Shown: piece after piece, positions 1 through 7,226 of the stretch
Layout of the letters: each line of letters starts with the position of its first letter
How positions within the stretch are numbered: the first letter of the stretch is position 1
DNA from: Prochlorococcus sp. AG-418-C09
Lineage (GTDB): Bacteria > Cyanobacteriota > Cyanobacteriia > PCC-6307 > Cyanobiaceae
DNA: 51,688 bases
Reading direction: 5' to 3'
Assembly: GCA_003214355.1 (NCBI GenBank)
Contig: QCLS01000008.1
Coordinates: 1 to 51,688, forward strand
Program-made: the position numbers and the translations under genes
The notes under the pieces: generated by a model
The model's input: only the letters and a program-made list of their open reading frames with translations
What the model was told of the DNA's origin: nothing
Databases searched by the model: none

Positions 1-1360
1 AAAAGCAGAATCCTCTACTCGTAAAGCAATTGAACTTAATCCTAATTTCGTAAAAGCTCATTTAAATCTTGGTAATATACTAAAAGATCAGGGAAAATTG
101 AAAGAAGCAGAAATCTCATACCGCAAAGCAATTGAACTTAATCCTAATTTCGCAGAAGCTCATTTAAATCTTGGTAATATTTTAAGAAAGCTTACTAAAT
201 TAAAAGAGGCAGAATCTTGTGCTCGCAAAGCAATTGAACTTAATCCTAATTTCGCAGAAGCTCATTTAAATCTTGCTAATGTACTAAAAGATCAGGGAAA
301 ATTTGAGGAAACAGAATTATCACTTCTCAAATCTATTGAATTAAATCCTAATCTTTCTAAAGCATACTTTTCATTATCTACTTTAAAATACTCAAATAAA
401 AAATGGCATAATAAACTCTTCTCTGAAACTATCTTAAAAAATAGTTCACAAACAGATCATATTAATATTTATTTTGCGAGATCGAATATTTTGCATAAAG
501 ATAACAATTTCAAAGAAAGTGCCAATAATCTTCAGAAAGCAAATGAATTAAAATTAACACTTAATCCATCTCAACATGATGAACTTATAGAGAAATCCAA
601 AAATTTACTTATTGCCTCTAAAAAAACTGAAATAAATGACAAAGACAACGAGAAATATCCTCAAAGTATTTTCATTGTTGGGATGCCTAGGAGTGGGTCA
701 ACATTAATTGAGTCAATCCTTTCGATGAATTCCAATGTACAGGATTTAGGAGAAATTAATATTCTTGAAGAATCTTATGAAGAAGAAAAAAGAAATTCAC
801 AATGTTCAACGCTGGCAGAATTATATTGGCAAAAAATAAAAAACAAAAAGCAAGAATGGAAAGCTACCACAAATAAATGGTTATATAATTATCAGTATTC
901 TGGTATCATTGCTAGTCAAATACCTAATGCCAACATTATTCATTCTTTTAGAAATCCTCTAGATAATATTCTTTCAATTTACAGAGCAAATTTTGCAACA
1001 GGAAATAAATTTTCTTCTTCCCTTATTGATTGCTCAAAAGTATATTTGAATCAAGAAAATATAATGAATCAATATAAGAAAGAATTTGGCTCAAGAATTT
1101 ACAACTTAAATTATGATTTATTGGTGACCAATCCCGAAAAAGAAATTAAATCCTTAATTGCATATTTAGGTTGGGCATGGGATGATATTTACCTATCTCC
1201 CCATCTAAATAAACGATCTGTTCAAACTGCAAGTGTAGTACAAGTACGTTCCCCTATTAATTCAAAATCAATTGGGGCGTGGAAAAATTATAAACAATTA
1301 CTTCAACCTGCAATTAATCTCATAACCAAAGAGGAAAAATATCGAAACTTGATCAATTAA
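1..1360 (+). CDS. TPR-sulfotransferase protein, 5' end missing (gene starts before the window)
   Basis: The frame is open from base 2, so the first TTG codon at 98 is not the start and the gene begins outside the window. Near-identical 34-residue TPR units begin at 23, 125, 227 and 329 (spacing exactly 102 bp), each opening with K-(A/S)-I-E-L-N-P-N. After a divergent helical linker, a sulfotransferase domain starts near 665: a PAPS 5'-phosphosulfate loop with core GMPRSGSTL (680-706), a 3'-phosphate-binding stretch containing SFRNPLDN (about 944-967), and a C-terminal block with RSVQTAS and WKNY typical of TPR-sulfotransferases. In this family the enzyme moves sulfate from PAPS to an acceptor; the acceptor here is unknown, with surface sugars or proteins the usual guess. 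Such genes are common in picocyanobacterial genomic islands. The family call is firm; the substrate is not. Confidence 0.85.
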   Translation, partial: KAESSTRKAIELNPNFVKAHLNLGNILKDQGKLKEAEISYRKAIELNPNFAEAHLNLGNILRKLTKLKEAESCARKAIELNPNFAEAHLNLANVLKDQGKFEETELSLLKSIELNPNLSKAYFSLSTLKYSNKKWHNKLFSETILKNSSQTDHINIYFARSNILHKDNNFKESANNLQKANELKLTLNPSQHDELIEKSKNLLIASKKTEINDKDNEKYPQSIFIVGMPRSGSTLIESILSMNSNVQDLGEINILEESYEEEKRNSQCSTLAELYWQKIKNKKQEWKATTNKWLYNYQYSGIIASQIPNANIIHSFRNPLDNILSIYRANFATGNKFSSSLIDCSKVYLNQENIMNQYKKEFGSRIYNLNYDLLVTNPEKEIKSLIAYLGWAWDDIYLSPHLNKRSVQTASVVQVRSPINSKSIGAWKNYKQLLQPAINLITKEEKYRNLIN

Positions 1361-1367
1361 ATAATTA

Positions 1368-1388
1368 AAAAAGCTGAGCTCTTTTAAT
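1368..1388 (+). terminator. Possible weak terminator hairpin
   Basis: Eight bases after the sulfotransferase stop, AAAAG and CTTTT can pair across a 7-nt loop that itself contains short self-complementary GAGCTC. The stem is short and AT-rich and the following T run is interrupted, so this is only a candidate. Confidence 0.25.
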
Positions 1389-1518
1389 CCTTGAGATGTA
1401 TTTTTTAGGAATTCTCATAGCATTTATATCTAAAAGATGCTGAGCCGATGCGCATAGAATGCCAGAATTAGACATGAAACATAGTTTGCAAATAATAACT
1501 AGGTTTCTTGTTTACCCC

Positions 1519-1540
1519 TTACTCCCACTCTATAGTACCG
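1519..1540. repeat. guaA-terminus duplicate, candidate distal att site
   Basis: Twenty of 22 bases match 4415-4436 in the same orientation, including an uninterrupted 12-bp core TTACTCCCACTC. Read on the minus strand it encodes Gly-Thr-Ile-Glu-Trp-Glu-stop, exactly the end of GuaA; both mismatches are synonymous third positions (ACT for ACG, ATA for ATT). Similarity stops at the edges of the match. This is the pattern expected of an att duplicate at a protein-coding target. Confidence 0.65.
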
Positions 1541-1607
1541 AGAAAAAGGGCAGTCATAAACGTAGTGATACCAACATGTTTGAACCCAAAATAACACACA
1601 TTTTCCC

Positions 1608-1629
1608 ACGGGAAACCTACGGGAAACCT
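1608..1629. repeat. Tandem pair of 11-bp repeat ACGGGAAACCT
   Basis: Two perfect head-to-tail copies (1608-1618 and 1619-1629) of the unit found in two further tandem pairs near guaA. The pair lies about 70 bp inside the guaA-like remnant. Direct repeats of about this size near att sites often bind the arm-type domain of tyrosine integrases; iteron or transcription-factor binding is also possible. Confidence 0.7.
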
Positions 1630-1719
1630 CTTTTTAGGCAGGTTGTATTCAACAAAAACTCAAAATTAATTACTCTTGGGATCTCTTATTAGTAATCATG
1701 ATTTAATTTTCTCTTTAAA

Positions 1720-2610
1720 TTAGAAAAAATTTTTGTTTATTTCGCTCATAGAACTTTTATTATTTTCAATTAATTTGTTTAAATAAGAGAACTTTGAATC
1801 TAAATCAATCGCTTGTTGCAGGTGTGAGTTTGCATCATGATATCTTCTAATTATTTCTTTAATATTCTTGCCTTTAGGAGAAGATTTAGCAATACCTTTT
1901 TGTGCAAATGCTTCTGCAGAATCAGGTTTTATTTCAATCAATCTATCAAAATCTTTTATGCCATCTTTAAGATATCCAGATCTATATTTGCAAATTCCTC
2001 TTCTTAAAAGCGCTACTTCAGATTTAGCATTTAATTCTATTACTTTATCAAAATCTTTAATGGCAATTTGATAATTCCAATTTGCGTTTTTCACTGAATC
2101 TGCAGCATCGATTAAATCGTATGATTTACCTAAAGCATACTTAGATGAACCTCGTAAAAAATAGTTTTGGTTGTTTTTTGAATCAAGGAGTATATTTTCG
2201 TTGATATATTTAATAACTCTCTTTATGTGTTCGATTAGTAAATATGCATCTTCTTTTGTTGGATGAAGTTCTATTGCTTTTAGAAAATTTTCAATTGCGT
2301 ATTCAAGTGACCCTTCTAATTTTGGAAATACTAACCAGTTCAGACCACTTGCGATCCAATATGAAATAAAGTCTTCTAACTTTGCTGAATCTTTTCTGGT
2401 TACTTCACTGAAATCTTTTACAGCACCTCTGTAATCACCGATCTCTAATTTACATCTCCCTCTTAATGAAATTGCTTCTGATGATTTGGGATTTAATTCA
2501 GTTGCTTTGTTAAATAAATTTAAAGCATCTTTTTGGTTTTCATAATCAAATAGTAATTTTTTGCCTTCTTTTAAATAATATTCAAAATCTTGATTTTCTA
2601 TATCGCTCAT
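1720..2610 (-). CDS. Tetratricopeptide-repeat protein, function unknown
   Basis: A 296-aa protein if it starts at the ATG at 2610; a GTG three codons upstream (2619) is an alternative. It has no signal peptide or membrane segment. TPR-like helical pairs are visible near residues 26-60 (A-L-N-L-F-N-K-A then L-N-P-K), 100-120 (I-E-N-F-L-K-A-I-E-L), 180-225 (I-A-I-K-D-F-D-K-V-I-E-L and I-K-D-F-D-R-L-I-E-I-K-P) and 260-280. The unit spacing is irregular, unlike the near-perfect repeats of the sulfotransferase at the left edge. TPR proteins act as protein-protein scaffolds; nothing here names the partner. It is the left-most gene of the guaA-side island and is read towards the att-like remnant. 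The gene call is solid, the role unknown. Confidence 0.8.
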   Translation of the reverse strand: MSDIENQDFEYYLKEGKKLLFDYENQKDALNLFNKATELNPKSSEAISLRGRCKLEIGDYRGAVKDFSEVTRKDSAKLEDFISYWIASGLNWLVFPKLEGSLEYAIENFLKAIELHPTKEDAYLLIEHIKRVIKYINENILLDSKNNQNYFLRGSSKYALGKSYDLIDAADSVKNANWNYQIAIKDFDKVIELNAKSEVALLRRGICKYRSGYLKDGIKDFDRLIEIKPDSAEAFAQKGIAKSSPKGKNIKEIIRRYHDANSHLQQAIDLDSKFSYLNKLIENNKSSMSEINKNFF

Positions 2611-2822
2611 TAGAAACACTATAAAGATTTTTTATGAGCATATATCGATATAAAATATTCAGCATTTTTTTAAATTAAATATTAATAAACTAATTTTTAA
2701 TAATCTAAATTTTATTACTCATGACGCTTTATTAAAGTGTTTCAACTAATAATTAACTTTAGAAAACTTAATTTGCATTCTCTTCAAAGTTCGCTTATAT
2801 AAGTTTCCCTAAAAAAATAAGA

Positions 2823-3719
2823 ATGAGTGAAGCAAGCATTAATGATAGAACAAAAGTTATTGGAGATATTTTAAGTACCAAATTTGAAGAAATTAAAAAT
2901 ATCGCTATTGGTAACACTTGTGAAACTGGAATTCCAGTGTCTTTTTATGATTACGATGCAATGACTCAAGGACTGCCCAGAGGGGGTTTAATTGTCCTTG
3001 GTGGAAGACCTGCAATGGGCAAGACATCATTTTCTTTGAATATCGCATTAAATGTTGCTAAGACTCAAAATCTTCCAGTTTGTCTTTTTCATTTAGAAAT
3101 TAGCAAGGAACAAATATCTAATCGACTTTTGTCAATGGAATTAGGAATTGAATCTGGGCGATTAAGAACAGGCAGATTACAACAAGATGAATGGTTTGCA
3201 TTAAATGAAGGAATTAATTCTTTGAGTAAATTACCTTTGCATATAACAGATAAACCAATAAGTTCCATTCAGGAGATGCAAGCAATCTGCCAAAAAATTA
3301 AAGAGGAATCGACAAAAAAAAGTTTGGGACTTGTAATTCTTGATTATGTCCAACTACTCGATTACTTACCCATATCAGATGTATCAAATAGGGAAGAGTA
3401 TTTATTGAAATTAGCAAAGAGTCTTAAAAGGATGGCAGAGGAACTAAATGTTCCTGTTATTGTTATTTCTCAACTTAGTAAGGATGTAGAAAAAAGAAGA
3501 AATAAAAGACCAATGTTAAGTGATATCAGAGACTTTGAACCTCTCGAAGTGTATTCAGATATTATTACCATGATTTATAGAGATGAATATTACAATCCAG
3601 AAACTGAAGATAGAGGAATTGCTGAAATAATCACTTGTAAGCACAAAAATGGTCCTTTAGGCACAGTTAAATTATTATTTGAACCGCAATTTACAAGATA
3701 TAGAAATCTTGCTGCTTAA
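2823..3719 (+). CDS. DnaB-type helicase ATPase domain, stand-alone (no DnaB N-terminal domain)
   Basis: 298 aa, SF4 RecA-like ATPase. Walker A is GRPAMGKTS (residues 61-69, Lys67), the following strand carries the acidic HLEIS, Walker B is LVILDYVQLL, then SQLSK, and the C-terminal KHKNGPLGTVKLLF block is almost as in replicative DnaB. The GIESGRLRTGRL stretch looks like cyanobacterial DnaB, so it probably derives from a dnaB copy. Only about 30 short residues precede the ATPase fold, so the N-terminal primase-interacting and collar domain of a roughly 460-aa DnaB is absent. The usual R-E-S-G-S-I-E-Q-D-A-D segment is replaced by R-D-F-E-P-L-E-V-Y-S-D. The catalytic residues look intact, so ATPase activity is plausible. 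It converges with the 157-aa gene. It may serve replication of the element or be a degenerating paralogue. Confidence 0.85.
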   Translation: MSEASINDRTKVIGDILSTKFEEIKNIAIGNTCETGIPVSFYDYDAMTQGLPRGGLIVLGGRPAMGKTSFSLNIALNVAKTQNLPVCLFHLEISKEQISNRLLSMELGIESGRLRTGRLQQDEWFALNEGINSLSKLPLHITDKPISSIQEMQAICQKIKEESTKKSLGLVILDYVQLLDYLPISDVSNREEYLLKLAKSLKRMAEELNVPVIVISQLSKDVEKRRNKRPMLSDIRDFEPLEVYSDIITMIYRDEYYNPETEDRGIAEIITCKHKNGPLGTVKLLFEPQFTRYRNLAA

Positions 3720-3735
3720 CTAGATTAAATTCTCT

Positions 3736-4209
3736 TTAAATTAATAGTTCTAGCGATCCTTTTTTGAAGTCATCTACTCCAGCAATTAAACAACCTTTGG
3801 TAGTCATTCTTTTTAACATCCAATTTGCTGCTTCTTTATGTAAAAGTGGTTGAGGTTGTTTAGATATTACAGAACAACAGTGCCACGGGGTTTTTTCCCA
3901 AGAATTCACATCATCACACCACTGAATAGCGAAGAGCGAATATACCTCACCATGAGATACAGACCAATCTATTGCTGTAAATTCTGTGAATGATGCAACA
4001 TAAAAATATATTTTTTTTGTAGAGTATTTTTCATAAAAAAAAGTTGCTACTGGAATAGTACCTTCAGGATTAAAACTTTCTAACTCATAACGATCGGTTG
4101 AAACTAATACTTGTCCTCTGGAAGATAACTTACCTTCTTTTAAGCAGGTATAAAAAGCATCAACCTCGCCGTGATCATAATCTTTTATTTGATAAGGTTC
4201 ATTTACCAT
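3736..4209 (-). CDS. Hypothetical protein in the guaA-side island
   Basis: 157 aa, not recognised. It has no signal peptide and no membrane segment. It is rich in aromatic residues (repeated F, Y and W, for example FFYEKYSTKKIYFYV and IDWSVSHGEVYSLFAIQW), with a Cys pair in PWHCCSV and a Cys at KGCLIAG near the end. The predicted pattern of alternating strands followed by a helix suggests a small alpha/beta fold. Its stop faces the helicase stop across 16 bp, and its start lies beside the repeat-rich stretch (4210-4414) next to guaA. Codon use and base composition look like the neighbours. It is probably a real gene, perhaps element cargo; no function can be assigned. Confidence 0.65.
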   Translation of the reverse strand: MVNEPYQIKDYDHGEVDAFYTCLKEGKLSSRGQVLVSTDRYELESFNPEGTIPVATFFYEKYSTKKIYFYVASFTEFTAIDWSVSHGEVYSLFAIQWCDDVNSWEKTPWHCCSVISKQPQPLLHKEAANWMLKRMTTKGCLIAGVDDFKKGSLELLI

Positions 4210-4243
4210 TACTCAAAAAACAACCCTAAAAAGGTGGAGAGTG

Positions 4244-4280
4244 TAGAGAAATTTAAAACTCTACGATTTCTCTATAGAGA
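4244..4280. repeat. Nested inverted repeats upstream of the 157-aa gene
   Basis: A perfect 9-bp inverted repeat (TAGAGAAAT 4244-4252, ATTTCTCTA 4266-4274) overlaps a perfect 12-bp palindrome TCTCTATAGAGA (4269-4280). A further GTAGAG/CTCTAC pair lies inside. It sits between the start of the 157-aa gene and the tandem 11-bp repeats, so an operator, a recombinase site or a small hairpin is possible. Confidence 0.5.
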
Positions 4281-4295
4281 CAGGATTTTCACTCC

Positions 4296-4378
4296 ACGGG
4301 AAACCTACGGGAAACCCCTTTGCTCAAATCCATTGCAAACAGGTTAGGAGATTTCCACGGGAAACCCACGGGAAACCT
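4296..4378. repeat. Two tandem pairs of the 11-bp repeat ACGGGAAACC(T/C)
   Basis: Copies at 4296-4306, 4307-4317, 4357-4367 and 4368-4378. Each pair is head-to-tail, all in the same direction as the pair at 1608-1629. The two pairs start 61 bp apart, about six helical turns, so they could lie on one face of the DNA. The last pair ends 36 bp from the guaA stop. The layout fits arm-type binding sites beside an integration core; this is inference. Confidence 0.65.
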
Positions 4379-4414
4379 ACTTTTTGTTACTATCACTAAG
4401 TTTTAAAAGATTTT

Positions 4415-4436
4415 TTACTCCCACTCAATCGTACCG
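4415..4436. repeat. guaA 3' terminus, candidate att core proximal to guaA
   Basis: The partner of 1519-1540 (20/22 identical, 12 uninterrupted bases). It forms the last seven codons of guaA including the stop. Confidence 0.6.
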
Positions 4437-6001
4437 GGGGGCTTACTTGTAATATCAAAGACAACTCTGTTCACCTGCGATACTTCATTAACTATTCTAT
4501 TAGAAATTTTTTCTAAAATTTCGAAGGGAACTTTAGACCAGTCAGCTGTCATTCCATCTTCACTAGAAACACATCTTATAACAACTGGCCAAGCATAGGT
4601 TCTTTTATCTCCCATAACTCCTACGGTTTTAACCGGAAGTAAAACAGCAAAAGCCTGCCAAATTTCATTGTATAGTCCAGCTTTTGTTATTTCATCTCTA
4701 ACTATCCAATCAGCATTTCTAAGGCAATTCAACTTTTCATCTGAGACTTTACCTAAAATTCTAATCGCTAATCCAGGCCCAGGAAAGGGATGTCTCTTAA
4801 TGATTTCATCTGGCAAACCCAAAGCCTTTCCTAAATTTCTAACCTCATCCTTAAAAAGTTTTCTCAATGGCTCAACTAATTTGAATTGTAAATCTTTAGG
4901 CAAACCTCCAACATTATGATGACTTTTAATCTTTACAGCAATTCTTTCACCTGTTTTAGGATCAATATTAGTTCCTGCACTCTCTATAACATCAGGATAA
5001 AGTGTACCCTGGGCTAAGTAATCAAAAGGTCCTAATCTCTTACTTTCTTCCTCAAAAACTCTAATAAATTCAGCACCGATAATTTTTCTTTTTTGCTCTG
5101 GATCTGTAACGCCACTTAATTTGTTAATAAATCTTTCTCGAGAATTTATATACTCAACCCTAATATGAAATTTTTTATCAAAAAATTTCATAAGAAACTC
5201 AGGCTCTCCTTTTCTCATAAAACCCTGATCTATAAACATACAAGTTAACTGATCTCCAATCGCTTTATGTAATAAAAAAGCCAATGTAGAAGAATCAACT
5301 CCTCCAGAAAGTGCCAAAAGAACTTTCTTTTTCTTAACTTGATTTCTGATTCTTGGAATTGCCTCCTCTAAAAAAGTATCAGTTGTCCAATCAGCTTTAC
5401 ATTGACAAATCTTATAGACAAAATTCTTAATTACAGTCATTCCATATTCAGAGTGAACTACTTCGGGGTGAAATTGTACCCCAAATAATTTATTTGAAAT
5501 GTTAGAGATTACAGCATGCGATGTATTATCAGTATGTGCATTTTTTAAAAAATTGGGTGGTAGCCTTTCTATTGAATCTCCATGACTCATCCACATTATT
5601 GAAAGATCTTTTACTCCTATTAACAAATCATTATTAACATCAATATTAATAGGGGCTCTACCATATTCAGCTTTATTATCCGCTTGCATAACCACTCCAC
5701 CCAATTCTTTGACCATTAGCTGCATTCCATAACATATCCCCAAAACTGGAATCCCCAATTCAAAAATCTTATCATCGGATTTTGGTGCATTCTCTTCATA
5801 AACAGAACTAGGACCTCCACTTAAAATTAACCCCTTAGGGTTTATACTTTTTATTTCTTCGATAGATATCGCGTGACTAACTACCATAGAAAAAACATTG
5901 GTTTCTCTAATACGTCTGGCAATTAATTCAGAATATTGAGAACCAAAATCTAAGATTAGTATGGAAGGGTCTCGTTCTTTTGTTAGTAAGTATTGATTCA
6001 T
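4415..6001 (-). CDS. guaA: GMP synthase (glutamine-hydrolysing)
   Basis: 528 aa, normal length. It makes GMP from XMP, ATP and glutamine in the cytosol. The N-terminal class I glutamine amidotransferase has the nucleophile Cys90 in GICYGMQ and the catalytic His-Pro-Glu in [11 protein letters not shown]. The ATP-pyrophosphatase domain has the PP-loop LSGGVDSS, followed by the C-terminal dimerisation domain ending PPGTIEWE. All key motifs are intact. The final seven codons are the ones duplicated at 1519-1540, so the gene end was probably a recombination target while its coding capacity was preserved. cbiD lies 40 bp upstream on the same strand. The purine genes purL and purF lie far away near dnaN, so guaA is not in a purine operon here. 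Confidence 0.98.
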   Translation of the reverse strand: MNQYLLTKERDPSILILDFGSQYSELIARRIRETNVFSMVVSHAISIEEIKSINPKGLILSGGPSSVYEENAPKSDDKIFELGIPVLGICYGMQLMVKELGGVVMQADNKAEYGRAPINIDVNNDLLIGVKDLSIMWMSHGDSIERLPPNFLKNAHTDNTSHAVISNISNKLFGVQFHPEVVHSEYGMTVIKNFVYKICQCKADWTTDTFLEEAIPRIRNQVKKKKVLLALSGGVDSSTLAFLLHKAIGDQLTCMFIDQGFMRKGEPEFLMKFFDKKFHIRVEYINSRERFINKLSGVTDPEQKRKIIGAEFIRVFEEESKRLGPFDYLAQGTLYPDVIESAGTNIDPKTGERIAVKIKSHHNVGGLPKDLQFKLVEPLRKLFKDEVRNLGKALGLPDEIIKRHPFPGPGLAIRILGKVSDEKLNCLRNADWIVRDEITKAGLYNEIWQAFAVLLPVKTVGVMGDKRTYAWPVVIRCVSSEDGMTADWSKVPFEILEKISNRIVNEVSQVNRVVFDITSKPPGTIEWE

Positions 6002-6041
6002 ATATAAAATTTAGCTCAAAGATAGAAAAAAGTATAATTAA

Positions 6042-7166
6042 CTAGGAATCAATAAAAATTTTATCTTTTATCATTGATTTACCGTATTGGCTAACCCATC
6101 TAATTTTTCTTTCCCTATCAAACAATCCAACCCCAACCTCTACTTTATTAGCAGTATATTTTGCAATATACTGAAGTGTTTTCATCTCAATAGTATTTGC
6201 GATTTTTAGCCATAATGAATTGGCTATGCGTGAATCAATAGACTCAACCATTTTGAAAGCATCCTGAATATTATTACAACCAATAATTTTATCTATTATT
6301 TTTGTGGGAATTTTTTCCTTATACGCTAAATAAGTCAGTATTTCCATTCTTCCATCAGCGAGATGGTTATGAGTATGAAAAATACCGCCCGCTAGCTTAA
6401 TCATTTTCCCATGATAACCAAGAATAAAAATTCTTTTTACATTTTTAAAAGCAGCATCAACTAACAATGGTCCAAGCCAATTGCCTACTTTAATAATTGA
6501 TTTTCCCAAGTTATTAGTATTTGCTAAATCAAAGCCATTTTCTCCAATAACAAAAATAATTGTTGTATCTGGATCATCTAGAACTATCCTATCCAACTCT
6601 GCTTTGGCATGATTAATTTGCTCTGGAGATGCACTTAAAAAAGTTTCTGCAGATGTTCCAATAATTGATAAACCATCCACTATTCCAAAAGCTCTATTGC
6701 TTGTTCTCTCAGCTAAAAACTTTCCATTAGGAAAAATTATCTCTAAATTCAATTGGAAATCTTTAGGAATATATTCTTCCAGGTTGTCTTTAAGCAATTG
6801 TTTAGCAAATTCAGATATACAAATCTCTGCAGATTTGGCATAAGTACCAACACCATAACCTGGAATAAGATTTATAAAATTATCTTTTTTTTTATCTTCT
6901 TTATTGGACCTCTGAAAAGAAACTAAGGTCCATATTTCTAAATTACGAGTTATATCTAAATCCAACCCAGAATCTGCAAAAGTTATAGCTAATACCTTTG
7001 ATTTATCACTTAAAAAACCTGCAGAATGAACTTTTAAACTAATAAGTTGTTTTTCATTTGGAATCGACAAAAATTCATAGTTATCAAATGAAAAGCCTTG
7101 TAACTTTTTGACAGCTGATTTTGCAGATGCTGCGACCCACAAAGGTAAAGAAAATCCTTTTTTCAA
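6042..7166 (-). CDS. cbiD: Cobalt-precorrin-5B C1-methyltransferase
   Basis: 374 aa, usual CbiD length. It uses SAM to methylate C1 of cobalt-precorrin-5B in the anaerobic (early cobalt) route to the corrin ring; picocyanobacteria make pseudocobalamin by this route. The sequence shows the N-terminal helix with AASAKSAVKKL, the IPGYGVGTYAK loop, a central VIGENGFDLANTN and the GYHGKMIKLAGGIFHTHNH region characteristic of CbiD. The start is a TTG at 7166; no better start is seen. It lies 40 bp upstream of guaA on the same strand and is divergent (60 bp) from the aminotransferase. No cobalamin riboswitch is recognisable in the short intergenic stretch. Confidence 0.93.
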   Translation of the reverse strand: MKKGFSLPLWVAASAKSAVKKLQGFSFDNYEFLSIPNEKQLISLKVHSAGFLSDKSKVLAITFADSGLDLDITRNLEIWTLVSFQRSNKEDKKKDNFINLIPGYGVGTYAKSAEICISEFAKQLLKDNLEEYIPKDFQLNLEIIFPNGKFLAERTSNRAFGIVDGLSIIGTSAETFLSASPEQINHAKAELDRIVLDDPDTTIIFVIGENGFDLANTNNLGKSIIKVGNWLGPLLVDAAFKNVKRIFILGYHGKMIKLAGGIFHTHNHLADGRMEILTYLAYKEKIPTKIIDKIIGCNNIQDAFKMVESIDSRIANSLWLKIANTIEMKTLQYIAKYTANKVEVGVGLFDRERKIRWVSQYGKSMIKDKIFIDS

Positions 7167-7226
7167 ATTAAGTAATTGAAAAATACGTAATGAGAACTAA
7201 TCTTAGAATGACCTATTTATTAAAAA

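Larger units (their letters stand above)
1361..1719. other. Non-coding gap holding an attachment-site-like remnant and a tandem repeat pair
   Basis: About 360 bases without a convincing gene. A 77-codon frame (1459-1692) exists but runs straight through the repeats described below and has no recognisable domain. The gap holds a weak hairpin (1369-1385), a 22-bp copy of the guaA 3' end (1519-1540) and one tandem pair of an 11-bp repeat (1608-1629). I see no tRNA or other RNA gene in it. Confidence 0.6.
1519..4414. mobile_element. Putative small integrated element (or remnant) at the 3' end of guaA
   Basis: The interval is bounded on one side by the real guaA terminus (4415-4436) and on the other by an imperfect direct copy (1519-1540). 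Inside are a TPR protein, a lone DnaB-type ATPase domain and an unrecognised 157-aa protein, with tandem 11-bp repeats near both ends (1608-1629, and 4296-4317 plus 4357-4378). The 3' end of guaA is a known integration hotspot for tyrosine-recombinase islands, where the target end is duplicated on integration. No integrase, excisionase or transposase is visible, so the element would be a remnant, be mobilised in trans, or extend left beyond the window. Sequence and layout are direct observations; mobility is inference. Confidence 0.55.

Noticed and set aside
98-100. TTG at 98 as start of the sulfotransferase gene
   Set aside because: The same frame and the TPR array continue to base 2, so the gene starts outside the window.
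1459-1692. 77-codon frame in the left gap
   Set aside because: It runs through the guaA-like copy and the tandem 11-bp repeats and has no domain; better explained as chance.
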